Shown: piece by piece, positions 30,996 to 36,996 of the stretch
How the letters are laid out: each line of letters opens with the position of its first letter
How positions within the stretch are numbered: position 1 is the first letter of the stretch
From: Acidimicrobiales bacterium
GTDB lineage: Bacteria; Actinomycetota; Acidimicrobiia; Acidimicrobiales; SZUA-35
Assembly (NCBI GenBank): GCA_024638805.1
Contig: JAHEJO010000009.1
Location: 1 to 36,996 of the forward strand
Direction: 5' to 3'
DNA length: 36,996 bases
Notes under the pieces: model-generated
Told to the model about the DNA's origin: nothing
Databases searched by the model: none
What the model saw: the letters and a program-made list of their open reading frames with translations, nothing else
Position numbers and translations under genes: made by a program

Positions 30996-31580
30996 ATGGA
31001 TCCACTCGAACTTCTCGACACCGCCCAGGACAAAGCCATGGTTGTCATCGGATCGGTCGGTGGCGACGATCATGACAAGCCGTGTCCGTGCGAGGGCTGG
31101 GACGTCGCCATGTTGCTCGACAAGATGGTCACGTCGGCTGCGCTGTTCGCCGTGCTGTGTCGAGGTGAGCAACCGAGCCCGGACCTCAACCTCCTCTTCC
31201 CGACCGAGATCGGCCGTCATGATGCGTCAGCTGCCTTCTCAACCGCTGCGGCGGATTGTCTCGACTCGTTCCGCAACAGCCGACTCGAGGGCGAGATGAT
31301 GGGACCTCTCGGGGTGATGGTTCCCCGTCGGGCCGGACTGATGGTTCGGGCGATGGATTGCACCCTCAACACCTGGGACCTGGCGGCTGCCATCGGGCAA
31401 GAACACGGCATCGACGAAGCGCTCGCCGCACCACTGCTCGAGTTCGCTCACGGCTTCCTGCCCAAGGTCCGTCAGAAGACCGATCACGTACGCTTCGGCG
31501 AGCCAACAGCTGGCTCGGGTGACGACGCCTTGAGTCAGCTCGTCGCGCTGTCGGGCCGAGATCCGTCGTGGACTCCCTGA
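30996..31580 (+). CDS. TIGR03086/MDMPI-like protein with degenerate metal site
   Basis: A 194-residue DinB-superfamily helical-bundle protein like actinobacterial TIGR03086 proteins: LLDTAQDKAMVVIGSV, KPCPCEGWDVAMLLDKMV, RAGLMVRAMDCTLNTWDLAAAIG. In the mycothiol-dependent maleylpyruvate isomerase the zinc ligands are one His after the CEGW motif and a Glu-x3-His pair before WDLA. Here those positions read Lys (LLDKMV), Asp and Asn (DCTLNTWDLA). The fold should be kept but Zn binding is doubtful. ATG 30996 begins the first helix. It follows the sugar-dehydrogenase gene by 75 bases and may be a separate unit. Confidence 0.8.
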   Translation: MDPLELLDTAQDKAMVVIGSVGGDDHDKPCPCEGWDVAMLLDKMVTSAALFAVLCRGEQPSPDLNLLFPTEIGRHDASAAFSTAAADCLDSFRNSRLEGEMMGPLGVMVPRRAGLMVRAMDCTLNTWDLAAAIGQEHGIDEALAAPLLEFAHGFLPKVRQKTDHVRFGEPTAGSGDDALSQLVALSGRDPSWTP

Positions 31581-31723
31581 TCGATCGCTCCCGCGTGCAC
31601 TGCACCCACTAACAGGCCCCCTGAGCTGGGCGAACCGACCTCGGGTGACGCCAGGAGCGGACTTGGCGTGACCGATCACATGTCCACCAATCCGACGGTT
31701 CGGGGCCCGGATGCTTCGGATCT

Positions 31724-32899
31724 CTACGGCCGGGTGGAACGCAACGGCGTCGTGTGGGAGCGACCGTGCCGGTCGGCTGTGAGCCACTCGACGATCGTGT
31801 CGATGACGGGTGCATCGTGCAGCAGGTCGAGATGGTGCACGCCGCCGACGACGTGGACATTCGCCGGCTCGAGATGACGCGGCCGAGTGCTGCTCGCAGG
31901 CCGCACGACGAGATCACCGACGATGGCCCCGAAGGGATGGGCCGGATCGGAGGTGATCACGCCGGCGACGAAGTGCCAGTGGATCTTGGCCGCTGACGTC
32001 CCGTCGAGAACGGCGGCCAATTCGACAGCATCATGACGGTGATCGACGATCTCCCCGTGGCGGAGGTCCTGCACCCCTTGGCTGCGGGTGTTGAGAAACT
32101 CCGCCAGGGGCCTGGTCTGGGGTGCGACCCCGAGACCGAGCGAGGCGGCGTGGACCAGCTTCTCCAGTGGCGCCCCCCGGTGGGGGGATCCGATACTGAC
32201 CACATCGTGCAGGTCGTGAATCCAGGCGTGTCCGGCATCCCGGCCGGCACGAAAAGCGCTGTTGATCACGAGACCACCCATCGAGTAGCCGACGAGGGCG
32301 ATCGAGCGCACCGGGACCGGCCAATCGCAATGGATCTCCTCGAGCAGTCTGGAGAGCTCCGCTCCGTTGTCGTCGATGCTTCGTCCGCTGTTGTAGCGGA
32401 CGGTCAGCGGTGTGAGGTCCGGTTGCTCGGCCAGCGCATCGAGGAGTCCGCGTTGGCCATGAGCGCGGTGCCAGCATGTTTCGTTCTGAGCGAATCCGTG
32501 GACGAGTAGCGCTAGGTGTCCGGTTGCCGGTTCAGTCGTTTCGATCGGTGAGGAGTCTGACGTTACGGCGCTTCTGCAACGATCGAGAAGTGTCATGGGG
32601 GTGTCGAGGCGCTCGTGATGTCGACCGAGCGCATCGCCCCACAACCCGTTGAGGACGGCGACCGCAGAATCTGCGGTAGACCATTCGGCCGTCACATGGT
32701 TGTCGAGGGCAGCACCGAGCATCGACGTCCCGGCTCGTATCGAGCCGTACACCGAGCGCAGCATCAGGTCGTGGGCGGGCGCAACGTCAGCGAGTAGCCC
32801 GGCTGCGGTGATCCAGGGTTGTGCGATGGCGCGATGCATACCCTCCACCGGATCGAGCACACGTTCGACGACTAGGGCAACTACGGATCCGAATCTCAT
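31724..32899 (-). CDS. Alpha/beta hydrolase (lipase/esterase-like)
   Basis: A 391-residue protein. An N-terminal helical region of about 125 residues (GSVVALVVERVLDPVEGMHRA, then VTAEWSTADSAVAVLNGLWGDALGRH) precedes an alpha/beta-hydrolase domain. The domain has an oxyanion strand LALLVHGFAQNETCWHR, the nucleophile elbow VGYSMGGLV (Ser), IGSPHRGAPLEKL typical of PGAP1- and lipase-like proteins, VAGVITSD, and a late GGVHHLDLLHD supplying the catalytic His. It should hydrolyse an ester or lipid; no signal peptide is clear. The start ATG has no good ribosome binding site. Leftward, downstream of the MarR gene. Confidence 0.85.
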   Translation of the reverse strand: MRFGSVVALVVERVLDPVEGMHRAIAQPWITAAGLLADVAPAHDLMLRSVYGSIRAGTSMLGAALDNHVTAEWSTADSAVAVLNGLWGDALGRHHERLDTPMTLLDRCRSAVTSDSSPIETTEPATGHLALLVHGFAQNETCWHRAHGQRGLLDALAEQPDLTPLTVRYNSGRSIDDNGAELSRLLEEIHCDWPVPVRSIALVGYSMGGLVINSAFRAGRDAGHAWIHDLHDVVSIGSPHRGAPLEKLVHAASLGLGVAPQTRPLAEFLNTRSQGVQDLRHGEIVDHRHDAVELAAVLDGTSAAKIHWHFVAGVITSDPAHPFGAIVGDLVVRPASSTRPRHLEPANVHVVGGVHHLDLLHDAPVIDTIVEWLTADRHGRSHTTPLRSTRP

Positions 32900-32929
32900 T
32901 TCGAGCGAGGTCCACCTTTCTGGTCGGAC

Positions 32930-32963
32930 CCGCAGGCTCTACCGACATCACGTCGGCCTGCGG
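32930..32963. other. GC-rich hairpin upstream of the hydrolase gene
   Basis: CCGCAGG (32930-32936) pairs with CCTGCGG (32957-32963) around an inner stem CCGAC (32942-32946) / GTCGG (32952-32956) with an ATCAC loop and a small bulge. It lies between the MarR unit and the hydrolase start. Without a T-tract it could be an untranslated-region structure or a weak terminator. The rest of 32964-33028 shows nothing I recognise. Confidence 0.4.
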
Positions 32964-33028
32964 TGGCGCTTGACCTCAGGTTAGGCCACGAGTGCGGCAA
33001 CCGGAGCCACCGGCGCTCGGGTTGCGAT

Positions 33029-33199
33029 TCAGGTCTGGGCGACGAGAGCCGCAAGGCGATCGGGTTTGTCGTGCGAAAGATCGGCGAGAACGGCTCGGTG
33101 CTCGGTCGCCATCGCGTGGGAGTCAAGGTCAGGGACGACGGTGGACAAACGATGCACGCTCTAGGCGGCGAGGTCGCTGTCGATCCTCGGTTCGCTCAT
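33029..33199 (-). pseudogene. Small ORF after marR interrupted by an amber codon
   Basis: ATG 33197-33199 overlaps the MarR stop as ATGA. The frame reads MSEPRIDSDLAA, then TAG (33161-33163), then continues in the same frame for 43 codons (starting SVHRLSTVVPDLDSHAMATE) to TGA at 33029-33031. Both parts have GC-rich third positions, so coding character spans the amber. Alternatives are a nonsense-mutated gene, a separate 42-residue protein from GTG 33155-33157, or readthrough. I do not recognise the protein. The coupled start suggests it once belonged to the MarR unit. Confidence 0.45.
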
Positions 33200-33723
33200 G
33201 ATCGGATCTGATGGTGCGGGTCGTCATGGGAGTCGAGCAGGTGGCGCAGAGCGAGCAGAAGCTGGTCGAGCGCCATATCCCCGAGGGGTTGGAGGAACTC
33301 GCGGTGTGACTCGGCCACCGTCCGGTACATGGCGTCGGCCATGTCCTGGGCGGCCGGGGTCAGGCTGATGAAATGGGAACGACGGTCCGAGGGGTTGTCC
33401 GTGCGGCGGATGTGGCCATGCTGCTCGAGCCGGTCCATGCGGTTCGATGTCGCACCCGGCGTGACCTTCAGGCGGTGAGCGATCTCGCTGATCTGAAGCC
33501 CCGGTGGCCGAGCTCGCCGCAGCAACGACAGTGCCCGGTAGTCCTCCATGCCGGTCACTCCCTGACCGGCGAAGGCGCGCAGGAGCCGGGTCTGTGCTGC
33601 GGTCAGGATTCGGGCGGTTCGGCCGAGCGCCAGCGAGATCTCGGCGAGCCTGGGATCGACCTCCGGCACGATCTCGGCCCAGTCCGAGGCGGCCGAAACT
33701 GCGAAGTTCGTCGAGCGGGTCAC
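33196..33723 (-). CDS. MarR family transcriptional regulator
   Basis: A 175-residue winged-helix regulator. After an N-terminal dimerisation helix (LAEISLALGRTARILTAAQTRLLRAF) comes the DNA-binding domain: EDYRALSLLRRARPPGLQISEIAHRLKVTPGATSNRMDRLEQHGHIRRTDNPSDRRSHFISLTPAA (about residues 60-125), with the MarR wing DRRSH. C-terminal helices close the dimer. GTG start at 33721-33723. It is divergent from a small secreted-protein gene and overlaps a downstream amber-interrupted ORF. It likely represses its own unit in response to a small ligand (family knowledge); no clear operator palindrome was seen. Confidence 0.9.
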   Translation of the reverse strand: MTRSTNFAVSAASDWAEIVPEVDPRLAEISLALGRTARILTAAQTRLLRAFAGQGVTGMEDYRALSLLRRARPPGLQISEIAHRLKVTPGATSNRMDRLEQHGHIRRTDNPSDRRSHFISLTPAAQDMADAMYRTVAESHREFLQPLGDMALDQLLLALRHLLDSHDDPHHQIRS

Positions 33724-33766
33724 GAAAGGCGGTATCGGCGGCTAAAGGTCGGCGGTTGAATATCCG

Positions 33767-33772
33767 TAGAAT
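33767..33772 (+). promoter_or_regulatory. -10 element implying a leaderless small secreted protein mRNA
   Basis: TAGAAT (33767-33772) ends 5 bases before the GTG at 33778, which fits a transcription start at the start codon. No Shine-Dalgarno is present and no -35 was recognised. Confidence 0.4.
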
Positions 33773-33777
33773 GATCC

Positions 33778-34011
33778 GTGCATGGTTCTCCGTACAACTA
33801 CCTACTTCCCGAAGCGCTCGATCGTGTCCGCGGCCGGGCGATTGCCGGGATGTTGGCGGTCTTGATGATCCTGGCCGCCTTCCTGGTGTTCTCGGCCCCG
33901 GGAGATGCCGGCGCCCAACCGCGAGACGGCCGATGGGCCGTGACCCGCAGCGGTGTGGTCGACATGGGTGGAGGGATCCAGATCTCGGCGCTCAGCGTCG
34001 CTCGACCCTGA
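33778..34011 (+). CDS. Small secreted protein, unknown function
   Basis: A 77-residue candidate. After about 20 polar residues comes a hydrophobic signal segment (RAIAGMLAVLMILAAFLVFSAP, about residues 20-41) with a possible signal-peptidase site in GDAGAQ near residue 47. The predicted mature part is about 30 residues, RDGRWAVTRSGVVDMGGGIQ and onward. GTG 33778 agrees with the leaderless -10 just upstream. It lies divergent to the MarR gene, and its stop is 21 bases from the converging membrane-protein gene. No family recognised; it could also be a single-helix membrane protein. Confidence 0.45.
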   Translation: MHGSPYNYLLPEALDRVRGRAIAGMLAVLMILAAFLVFSAPGDAGAQPRDGRWAVTRSGVVDMGGGIQISALSVARP

Positions 34012-34032
34012 CGCCCGCTGGATTCGCACTTC

Positions 34033-34695
34033 TCACCGATCCTCGTCGAGACCCACCTGGTCGATGTCGCCGCCGCGCAGATCTCTCGCTGCAAGCTCGC
34101 GCATCTGCTGATCCAGACGGCGGTTGAGGGTGAGGAGACGGCCGATGATGGGCAGCACGACGAGGTTCGCACCGTGGAGCAGTCCGATGATCAAGAGGAT
34201 GCCCCCCAACCGGATCAGGTTGTGCTGCACCTGCTCGGCCCCCACGGTTGCGGTCCACGTGCGTGGACGATCGATCGTGGTCGTGAACAGTATGTAGGCG
34301 CTGAAGATCAGGTAGTAGGCGAAGTCGGTCAACACGATGAAGCTCTTGCCCGTACTGGGGTTCGAACGGAACACGTCGGCGGCATAACTCCGGCCGAACC
34401 TCTTGATGAAGGGCCCCAGTATCAGGGCGATCGCCGTCAGCGCGGCGAAGGCGAGGATCTCCAATATCCACCAGTCCATGCGAGGTTCTCCTTGTCGGTA
34501 GACGAATGCGGTGAGCAGGATGGCCATGGATCCGACGGCCGCGGCGGCAACGGAGGCACCACGGCGCCGCCCGGCTCGGCGACCTCGATCGGCGTCGATA
34601 CCGGCCTGAACCCGTTCGAACAGGTCATCGGAGGGACCGACGCGAGCTCCCACCGCTTCCATGGCAATGCGTAGCTGATCCTCGACCTTGCTCAT
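34033..34695 (-). CDS. Membrane protein coupled to the ECF sigma factor, possible anti-sigma factor
   Basis: A 220-residue protein. The N-terminal about 45 residues are cytoplasmic (MSKVEDQLRIAMEAVGARVGPSDDLFERVQAGIDADRGRR), and about four helices follow (about 50-66, 74-95, 120-140 and 160-185), with a charged C-terminal tail. The ATG overlaps the sigma-factor stop as ATGA. The position and the short N-terminal helical domain before the first membrane helix fit a membrane anti-sigma factor. The zinc-binding HxxxCxxC of the ZAS family is absent, so the role is inferred from context. An in-frame GTG at 34702-34704 is an alternative start. Confidence 0.65.
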   Translation of the reverse strand: MSKVEDQLRIAMEAVGARVGPSDDLFERVQAGIDADRGRRAGRRRGASVAAAAVGSMAILLTAFVYRQGEPRMDWWILEILAFAALTAIALILGPFIKRFGRSYAADVFRSNPSTGKSFIVLTDFAYYLIFSAYILFTTTIDRPRTWTATVGAEQVQHNLIRLGGILLIIGLLHGANLVVLPIIGRLLTLNRRLDQQMRELAARDLRGGDIDQVGLDEDR

Positions 34696-35219
34696 CCTTG
34701 CCACCCCCCGTCGTCATCGGTGAGCCCTACGGTCCTGCGCAGGCTCGCCAGGCCACGTTTCAGGTGAGTCTTGACCGAGTTCTGAGACAGCTCGAGAGTT
34801 GTGGCGATCTCGGCGACGGGCAGATCGAGCAGATAGCGCAGTGCGACACAGTCACGCTGGCGGCGGGGCAGGCTACGCAGAGCACCGAGGAGCACGTCGT
34901 GCTCCTCGGTGATGCCGATCGTTTCATCGACCCCGCCCGAATCCAGATCGTGCACTCGCATGACGTGGCGCATTGACAACAGACCTCGGCGGTTGTGATC
35001 CCGGGCCAGGTTCAGCACGATGGACCGGAGGTAGGCATCGGCACGATCGGGGTTGTTGATCCGGTGGAGTGATCGAGCCAGACGGATGAACGCTTCCTGG
35101 ACGATGTCTTCCGCGGCGTCGCGGTGATCGACGAAGAGACGTGCGAGTTGGACGAGTTGGCGCGCATGTTCCTGGTAGAGCCCTGCGATGACCGCATCGG
35201 GGTCAGACCACTGGCTCAG
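34692..35219 (-). CDS. ECF (sigma-70 family) RNA polymerase sigma factor, apparent CTG start
   Basis: 175 residues if started at CTG 35217-35219. Region 2 spans about 14-75 (LYQEHARQLVQLARLFVDHRDAAEDIVQEAFIRLARS, AYLRSIVLNLARDHNRR). Region 4 spans about 107-165 (LLGALRSLPRRQRDCVALRYLLDLPVAEIATTLELSQNSVKTHLKRGLASLRR), with the helix-turn-helix LPVAEIATTLELSQNSVKTHL. In this frame there is no ATG, GTG or TTG between the upstream stop and residue 68; a GTG at 35016-35018 would delete region 2. A strong GGGAGGTGA precedes the CTG. SigE/SigM-like size (150-200 residues). It directs transcription of a stress or surface regulon and is probably controlled by the coupled membrane protein. Confidence 0.85.
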   Translation of the reverse strand: MSQWSDPDAVIAGLYQEHARQLVQLARLFVDHRDAAEDIVQEAFIRLARSLHRINNPDRADAYLRSIVLNLARDHNRRGLLSMRHVMRVHDLDSGGVDETIGITEEHDVLLGALRSLPRRQRDCVALRYLLDLPVAEIATTLELSQNSVKTHLKRGLASLRRTVGLTDDDGGWQG

Positions 35220-35225
35220 GTTCTG

Positions 35226-35235
35226 CTCACCTCCC
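35226..35235 (-). promoter_or_regulatory. Strong Shine-Dalgarno that fixes the CTG start of the sigma factor
   Basis: On the minus strand GGGAGGTGAG (complement of 35226-35235) carries the GGAGGTGA core, about 7-10 bases before CTG 35217-35219. It is among the best ribosome binding sites in the window. The only standard codon it contains, GTG, opens a frame that stops four codons later. Confidence 0.7.
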
Positions 35236-35370
35236 TGCGGTGAAATACAATCCTCCCACAGCCTTACTGACGTGCGCCCGGCTACTTCCGGGTGACCGCC
35301 TCACCGGGTTGCACTCGGCTCGGTTGGTGATCGGCGGGGATGATCGCCGCCGCCTCAGCCAAAGCACACC

Positions 35371-36996
35371 TCAGGATCTCGTGTCGGCGGAACCGTCGGG
35401 CCGGCCCTGCTCTGCGGGTACGGCTTGGCTCCTTGCCCTCTCACCCTCGGGCACATCATCGAGCCCGGTGAGCCGCGGCAGAAGGAAGCCGAGCCTCATG
35501 ATGGCGAGGCCGATGACGAAGAAGAGGCCGGCACGCCACAGCGCGTCGACCTCCTGGAGGTCGACGGTGAGAAGTTTGCCGACGGTGAGGGCGAGCACGC
35601 CCAGACCGGCGGCACCGAACCGGGGGATCTTCTGCGTCGCTCCGGTCACCAGGACCACGGTGCCAACGATCGCCCACGACACCGAGACCGCTGCCTGTCC
35701 CTGGGGGAGGTGGACCAGGACCGAACCCAGCCAGGTGAGCACGAACACCAGAACGGCCGCTTGAGTAAGCTGCTGAAGTTCGCGCTGCCGGGTCTCCCAG
35801 CCGGCAACCGCCAGCGCTGCCATGATGACAAGATGGGCGAAGTCGTCAGCGATCGGGGCGTCGACCGACCAGGCCTCGACGGTCGCGACGGCCAGATATA
35901 CCGCCGAGATCCCCGCGACGATGGCCGCGTTGACGTACACCCTGAGGTTGTCCGAGAGCGCTCTGGCGAGGAACACCAGACCGGCGCCCTGCACGGCGAG
36001 GCCGACAAACGCAACCGTCGTGGAGAAGAGCTCGGCCAGGGCAATCGACAATGTCACGCTGGCGGCGATGGCGAGTGAGACGACATGGGCCGGCTTGATC
36101 CACGCTCGGGCGCCGAGGGCCAGCAGTGCGAACGCGGCGGCAACGGCCATCCCCGTGGTTCCGACCGTCGTATCGTCTTCCCAGATATCCAACGCGATCG
36201 CGATGACGACCAACGTCCACGGACCCACGATGGAAGCGAGCTGGATCTCCAGTTGTTGCCACAACGTCGTCAGATCTCCGATGCTGGGGACTCGGACGAA
36301 TGATGCGACCAGGAGCGCAGCGCTGAGGAGGGCCATACCCTCGTGGGTTCCGCTCTCGGCACTACCGGCCAGTGCGGCGACAGCCACGAGTCCTGCGCCG
36401 TGGGTGAGGAGGCGGAGCCCGAACCACGCGCGGTCGAGTGAGAGGACCATCGCCACCGCGACCAGCGCTGTGATCCACGCCCAGCTGGGCATGAACCGGA
36501 GTTCACCCTCGGCGACCACGAACCAGCTGACCAGCCCCCCGGTGATCGTGGCGGCGCCCACCCACTCGGACGGGACGAGCCGGGCCAGGATGTAGCCGGA
36601 CAGCCCGATGAACACGATGCCGAGGTAGGCGGTCGTGTCACTCGTCTGGTCGACGAAGAGATCCGACGCCACGGTCGTGTACAGCGCGACGACCCCACCG
36701 GAGCACAGTGCGTGGGTCCACGGGGCTCGGGTTGGCCGGAGTCTCCACCCGACACCGATGAGGGCCAGCGACACGGCGAGCGCCCCGACCAATTGCAGCT
36801 CAGGGCCGATCCAGTCGCGGCGGATGGCGGTGGAAAGGGCGAACCCGATCGCCAGAACCACGAGGCCGACCCCGCCCCACTTGAGAACGACCTCGCTCTC
36901 GAGGACCAGAGGCGTACGTTCGGTCGGGGAGACGACGGAGGGACGGACCGGAGGCGGGGGAGGCTGGCGTGCCGGGATCTGTCCGGGCGCCGGCGG
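35371..36996 (-). CDS. DUF2339 multi-pass membrane protein, N-terminus beyond window
   Basis: The gene enters from the right edge and ends at 35371; at least 541 residues are visible. A proline-rich segment (PPAPGQIPARQPPPPPVRPS) precedes VLESEVVLKWGGVGLVVLAIGFALSTAIRRDWIGPELQL, followed by about 14 or more hydrophobic helices and a charged C-terminal tail. The Pro-rich linker leading into KWGGVGLVVLAIGF is typical of DUF2339 membrane proteins as I recall them. The function of the family is unknown. The frame is open through to base 36996, so the internal GTG at 36859-36861 is not the true start. Separated by about 150 bases of non-coding DNA from the sigma factor. Confidence 0.8.
   Translation of the reverse strand, partial: PPAPGQIPARQPPPPPVRPSVVSPTERTPLVLESEVVLKWGGVGLVVLAIGFALSTAIRRDWIGPELQLVGALAVSLALIGVGWRLRPTRAPWTHALCSGGVVALYTTVASDLFVDQTSDTTAYLGIVFIGLSGYILARLVPSEWVGAATITGGLVSWFVVAEGELRFMPSWAWITALVAVAMVLSLDRAWFGLRLLTHGAGLVAVAALAGSAESGTHEGMALLSAALLVASFVRVPSIGDLTTLWQQLEIQLASIVGPWTLVVIAIALDIWEDDTTVGTTGMAVAAAFALLALGARAWIKPAHVVSLAIAASVTLSIALAELFSTTVAFVGLAVQGAGLVFLARALSDNLRVYVNAAIVAGISAVYLAVATVEAWSVDAPIADDFAHLVIMAALAVAGWETRQRELQQLTQAAVLVFVLTWLGSVLVHLPQGQAAVSVSWAIVGTVVLVTGATQKIPRFGAAGLGVLALTVGKLLTVDLQEVDALWRAGLFFVIGLAIMRLGFLLPRLTGLDDVPEGERARSQAVPAEQGRPDGSADTRS

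Noticed and set aside
31609-31917. A minus-strand open frame overlapping the end of the hydrolase gene
   Set aside because: Ser/Arg/Pro-rich shadow frame. The gap 31581-31723 shows no convincing gene or terminator.
32896-33126. A minus-strand open frame in the gap before the hydrolase gene
   Set aside because: Its codon choice is poor; the neighbouring frame (33029-33199) has better coding character and is reported instead.
35016-35018. GTG at 35016-35018 as the start of the ECF sigma factor
   Set aside because: It would leave a 108-residue protein without region 2, although clear region 2 coding sequence continues upstream in the same frame.
1-36996. Mobile elements, CRISPR arrays, phage genes, tRNA or rRNA
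   Set aside because: No transposase or integrase motif, no regularly spaced repeats and no recognisable RNA gene was found on either strand by reading.

Overview
The window is GC-rich and densely coded. It carries two mycothiol-dependent maleylpyruvate isomerase-like (DinB_2/MDMPI) proteins, many 4-base ATGA and 1-base TGATG gene overlaps, frequent GTG starts and several likely leaderless starts. This points to an actinobacterium, and the mixture of families suggests a class such as Acidimicrobiia; that placement is inference. I see no rRNA, tRNA, CRISPR array, insertion sequence, phage gene or integrase, so it looks like ordinary chromosome.

Layout. (1) 1-1416: a TetR regulator with a palindromic operator, translationally coupled to an MDMPI-like protein cut by the window edge, then a divergent SRPBCC protein. 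(2) 1458-5647: a three-gene GT4 glycosyltransferase locus, one gene leftward and a divergent overlapping pair rightward. (3) 5784-10446: a CorA transporter, then a coupled ABC-2 exporter operon (ATPase, internally duplicated permease, cysteine-free thioredoxin-fold protein) and an SRPBCC protein. (4) 10549-15490: an MttB-family methyltransferase divergent from xylA-xylB, followed by a coding remnant broken by a 16-base tandem duplication. (5) 15469-17892: a fusion of an alkaline-phosphatase-superfamily domain with an endonuclease/exonuclease/phosphatase domain. (6) 18010-19966: a tightly overlapping DUF2071 / atypical SDR / membrane-protein operon. (7) 20168-21728: a four-CBS protein, a DUF1971 cupin-like protein and a cold-shock protein with a strong terminator. 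(8) 21911-25589: a sugar-type ABC importer (lipoprotein plus two permeases) without its ATPase. (9) 25608-28175: a glutamine-synthetase-family ligase and an MscS channel, with an orphan lipoprotein leader between them. (10) 28247-30920: a sugar-acid-type cassette of 2-hydroxyacid dehydrogenase, COG3618 amidohydrolase and an SDR very like Caulobacter xylose dehydrogenase. (11) 30996-34011: a metal-site-degenerate TIGR03086 protein, a lipase-like hydrolase, a MarR regulator with an amber-interrupted downstream ORF, and a small secreted protein. (12) 34033-36996: an ECF sigma factor that appears to start at CTG, its coupled membrane partner, and the C-terminal part of a DUF2339 membrane protein.

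How the genes fit together. A pentose/sugar theme runs through the middle: isomerase-kinase assimilation (XylA/XylB), an ABC importer, and an oxidative dehydrogenase-lactonase-type cassette. The glycosyltransferase trio, the phosphatase/EEP fusion and the DUF2071 operon have no function I can name and are the best places to look for something undescribed. All functional calls are from reading translated sequence and remembered family motifs; no database search was run.
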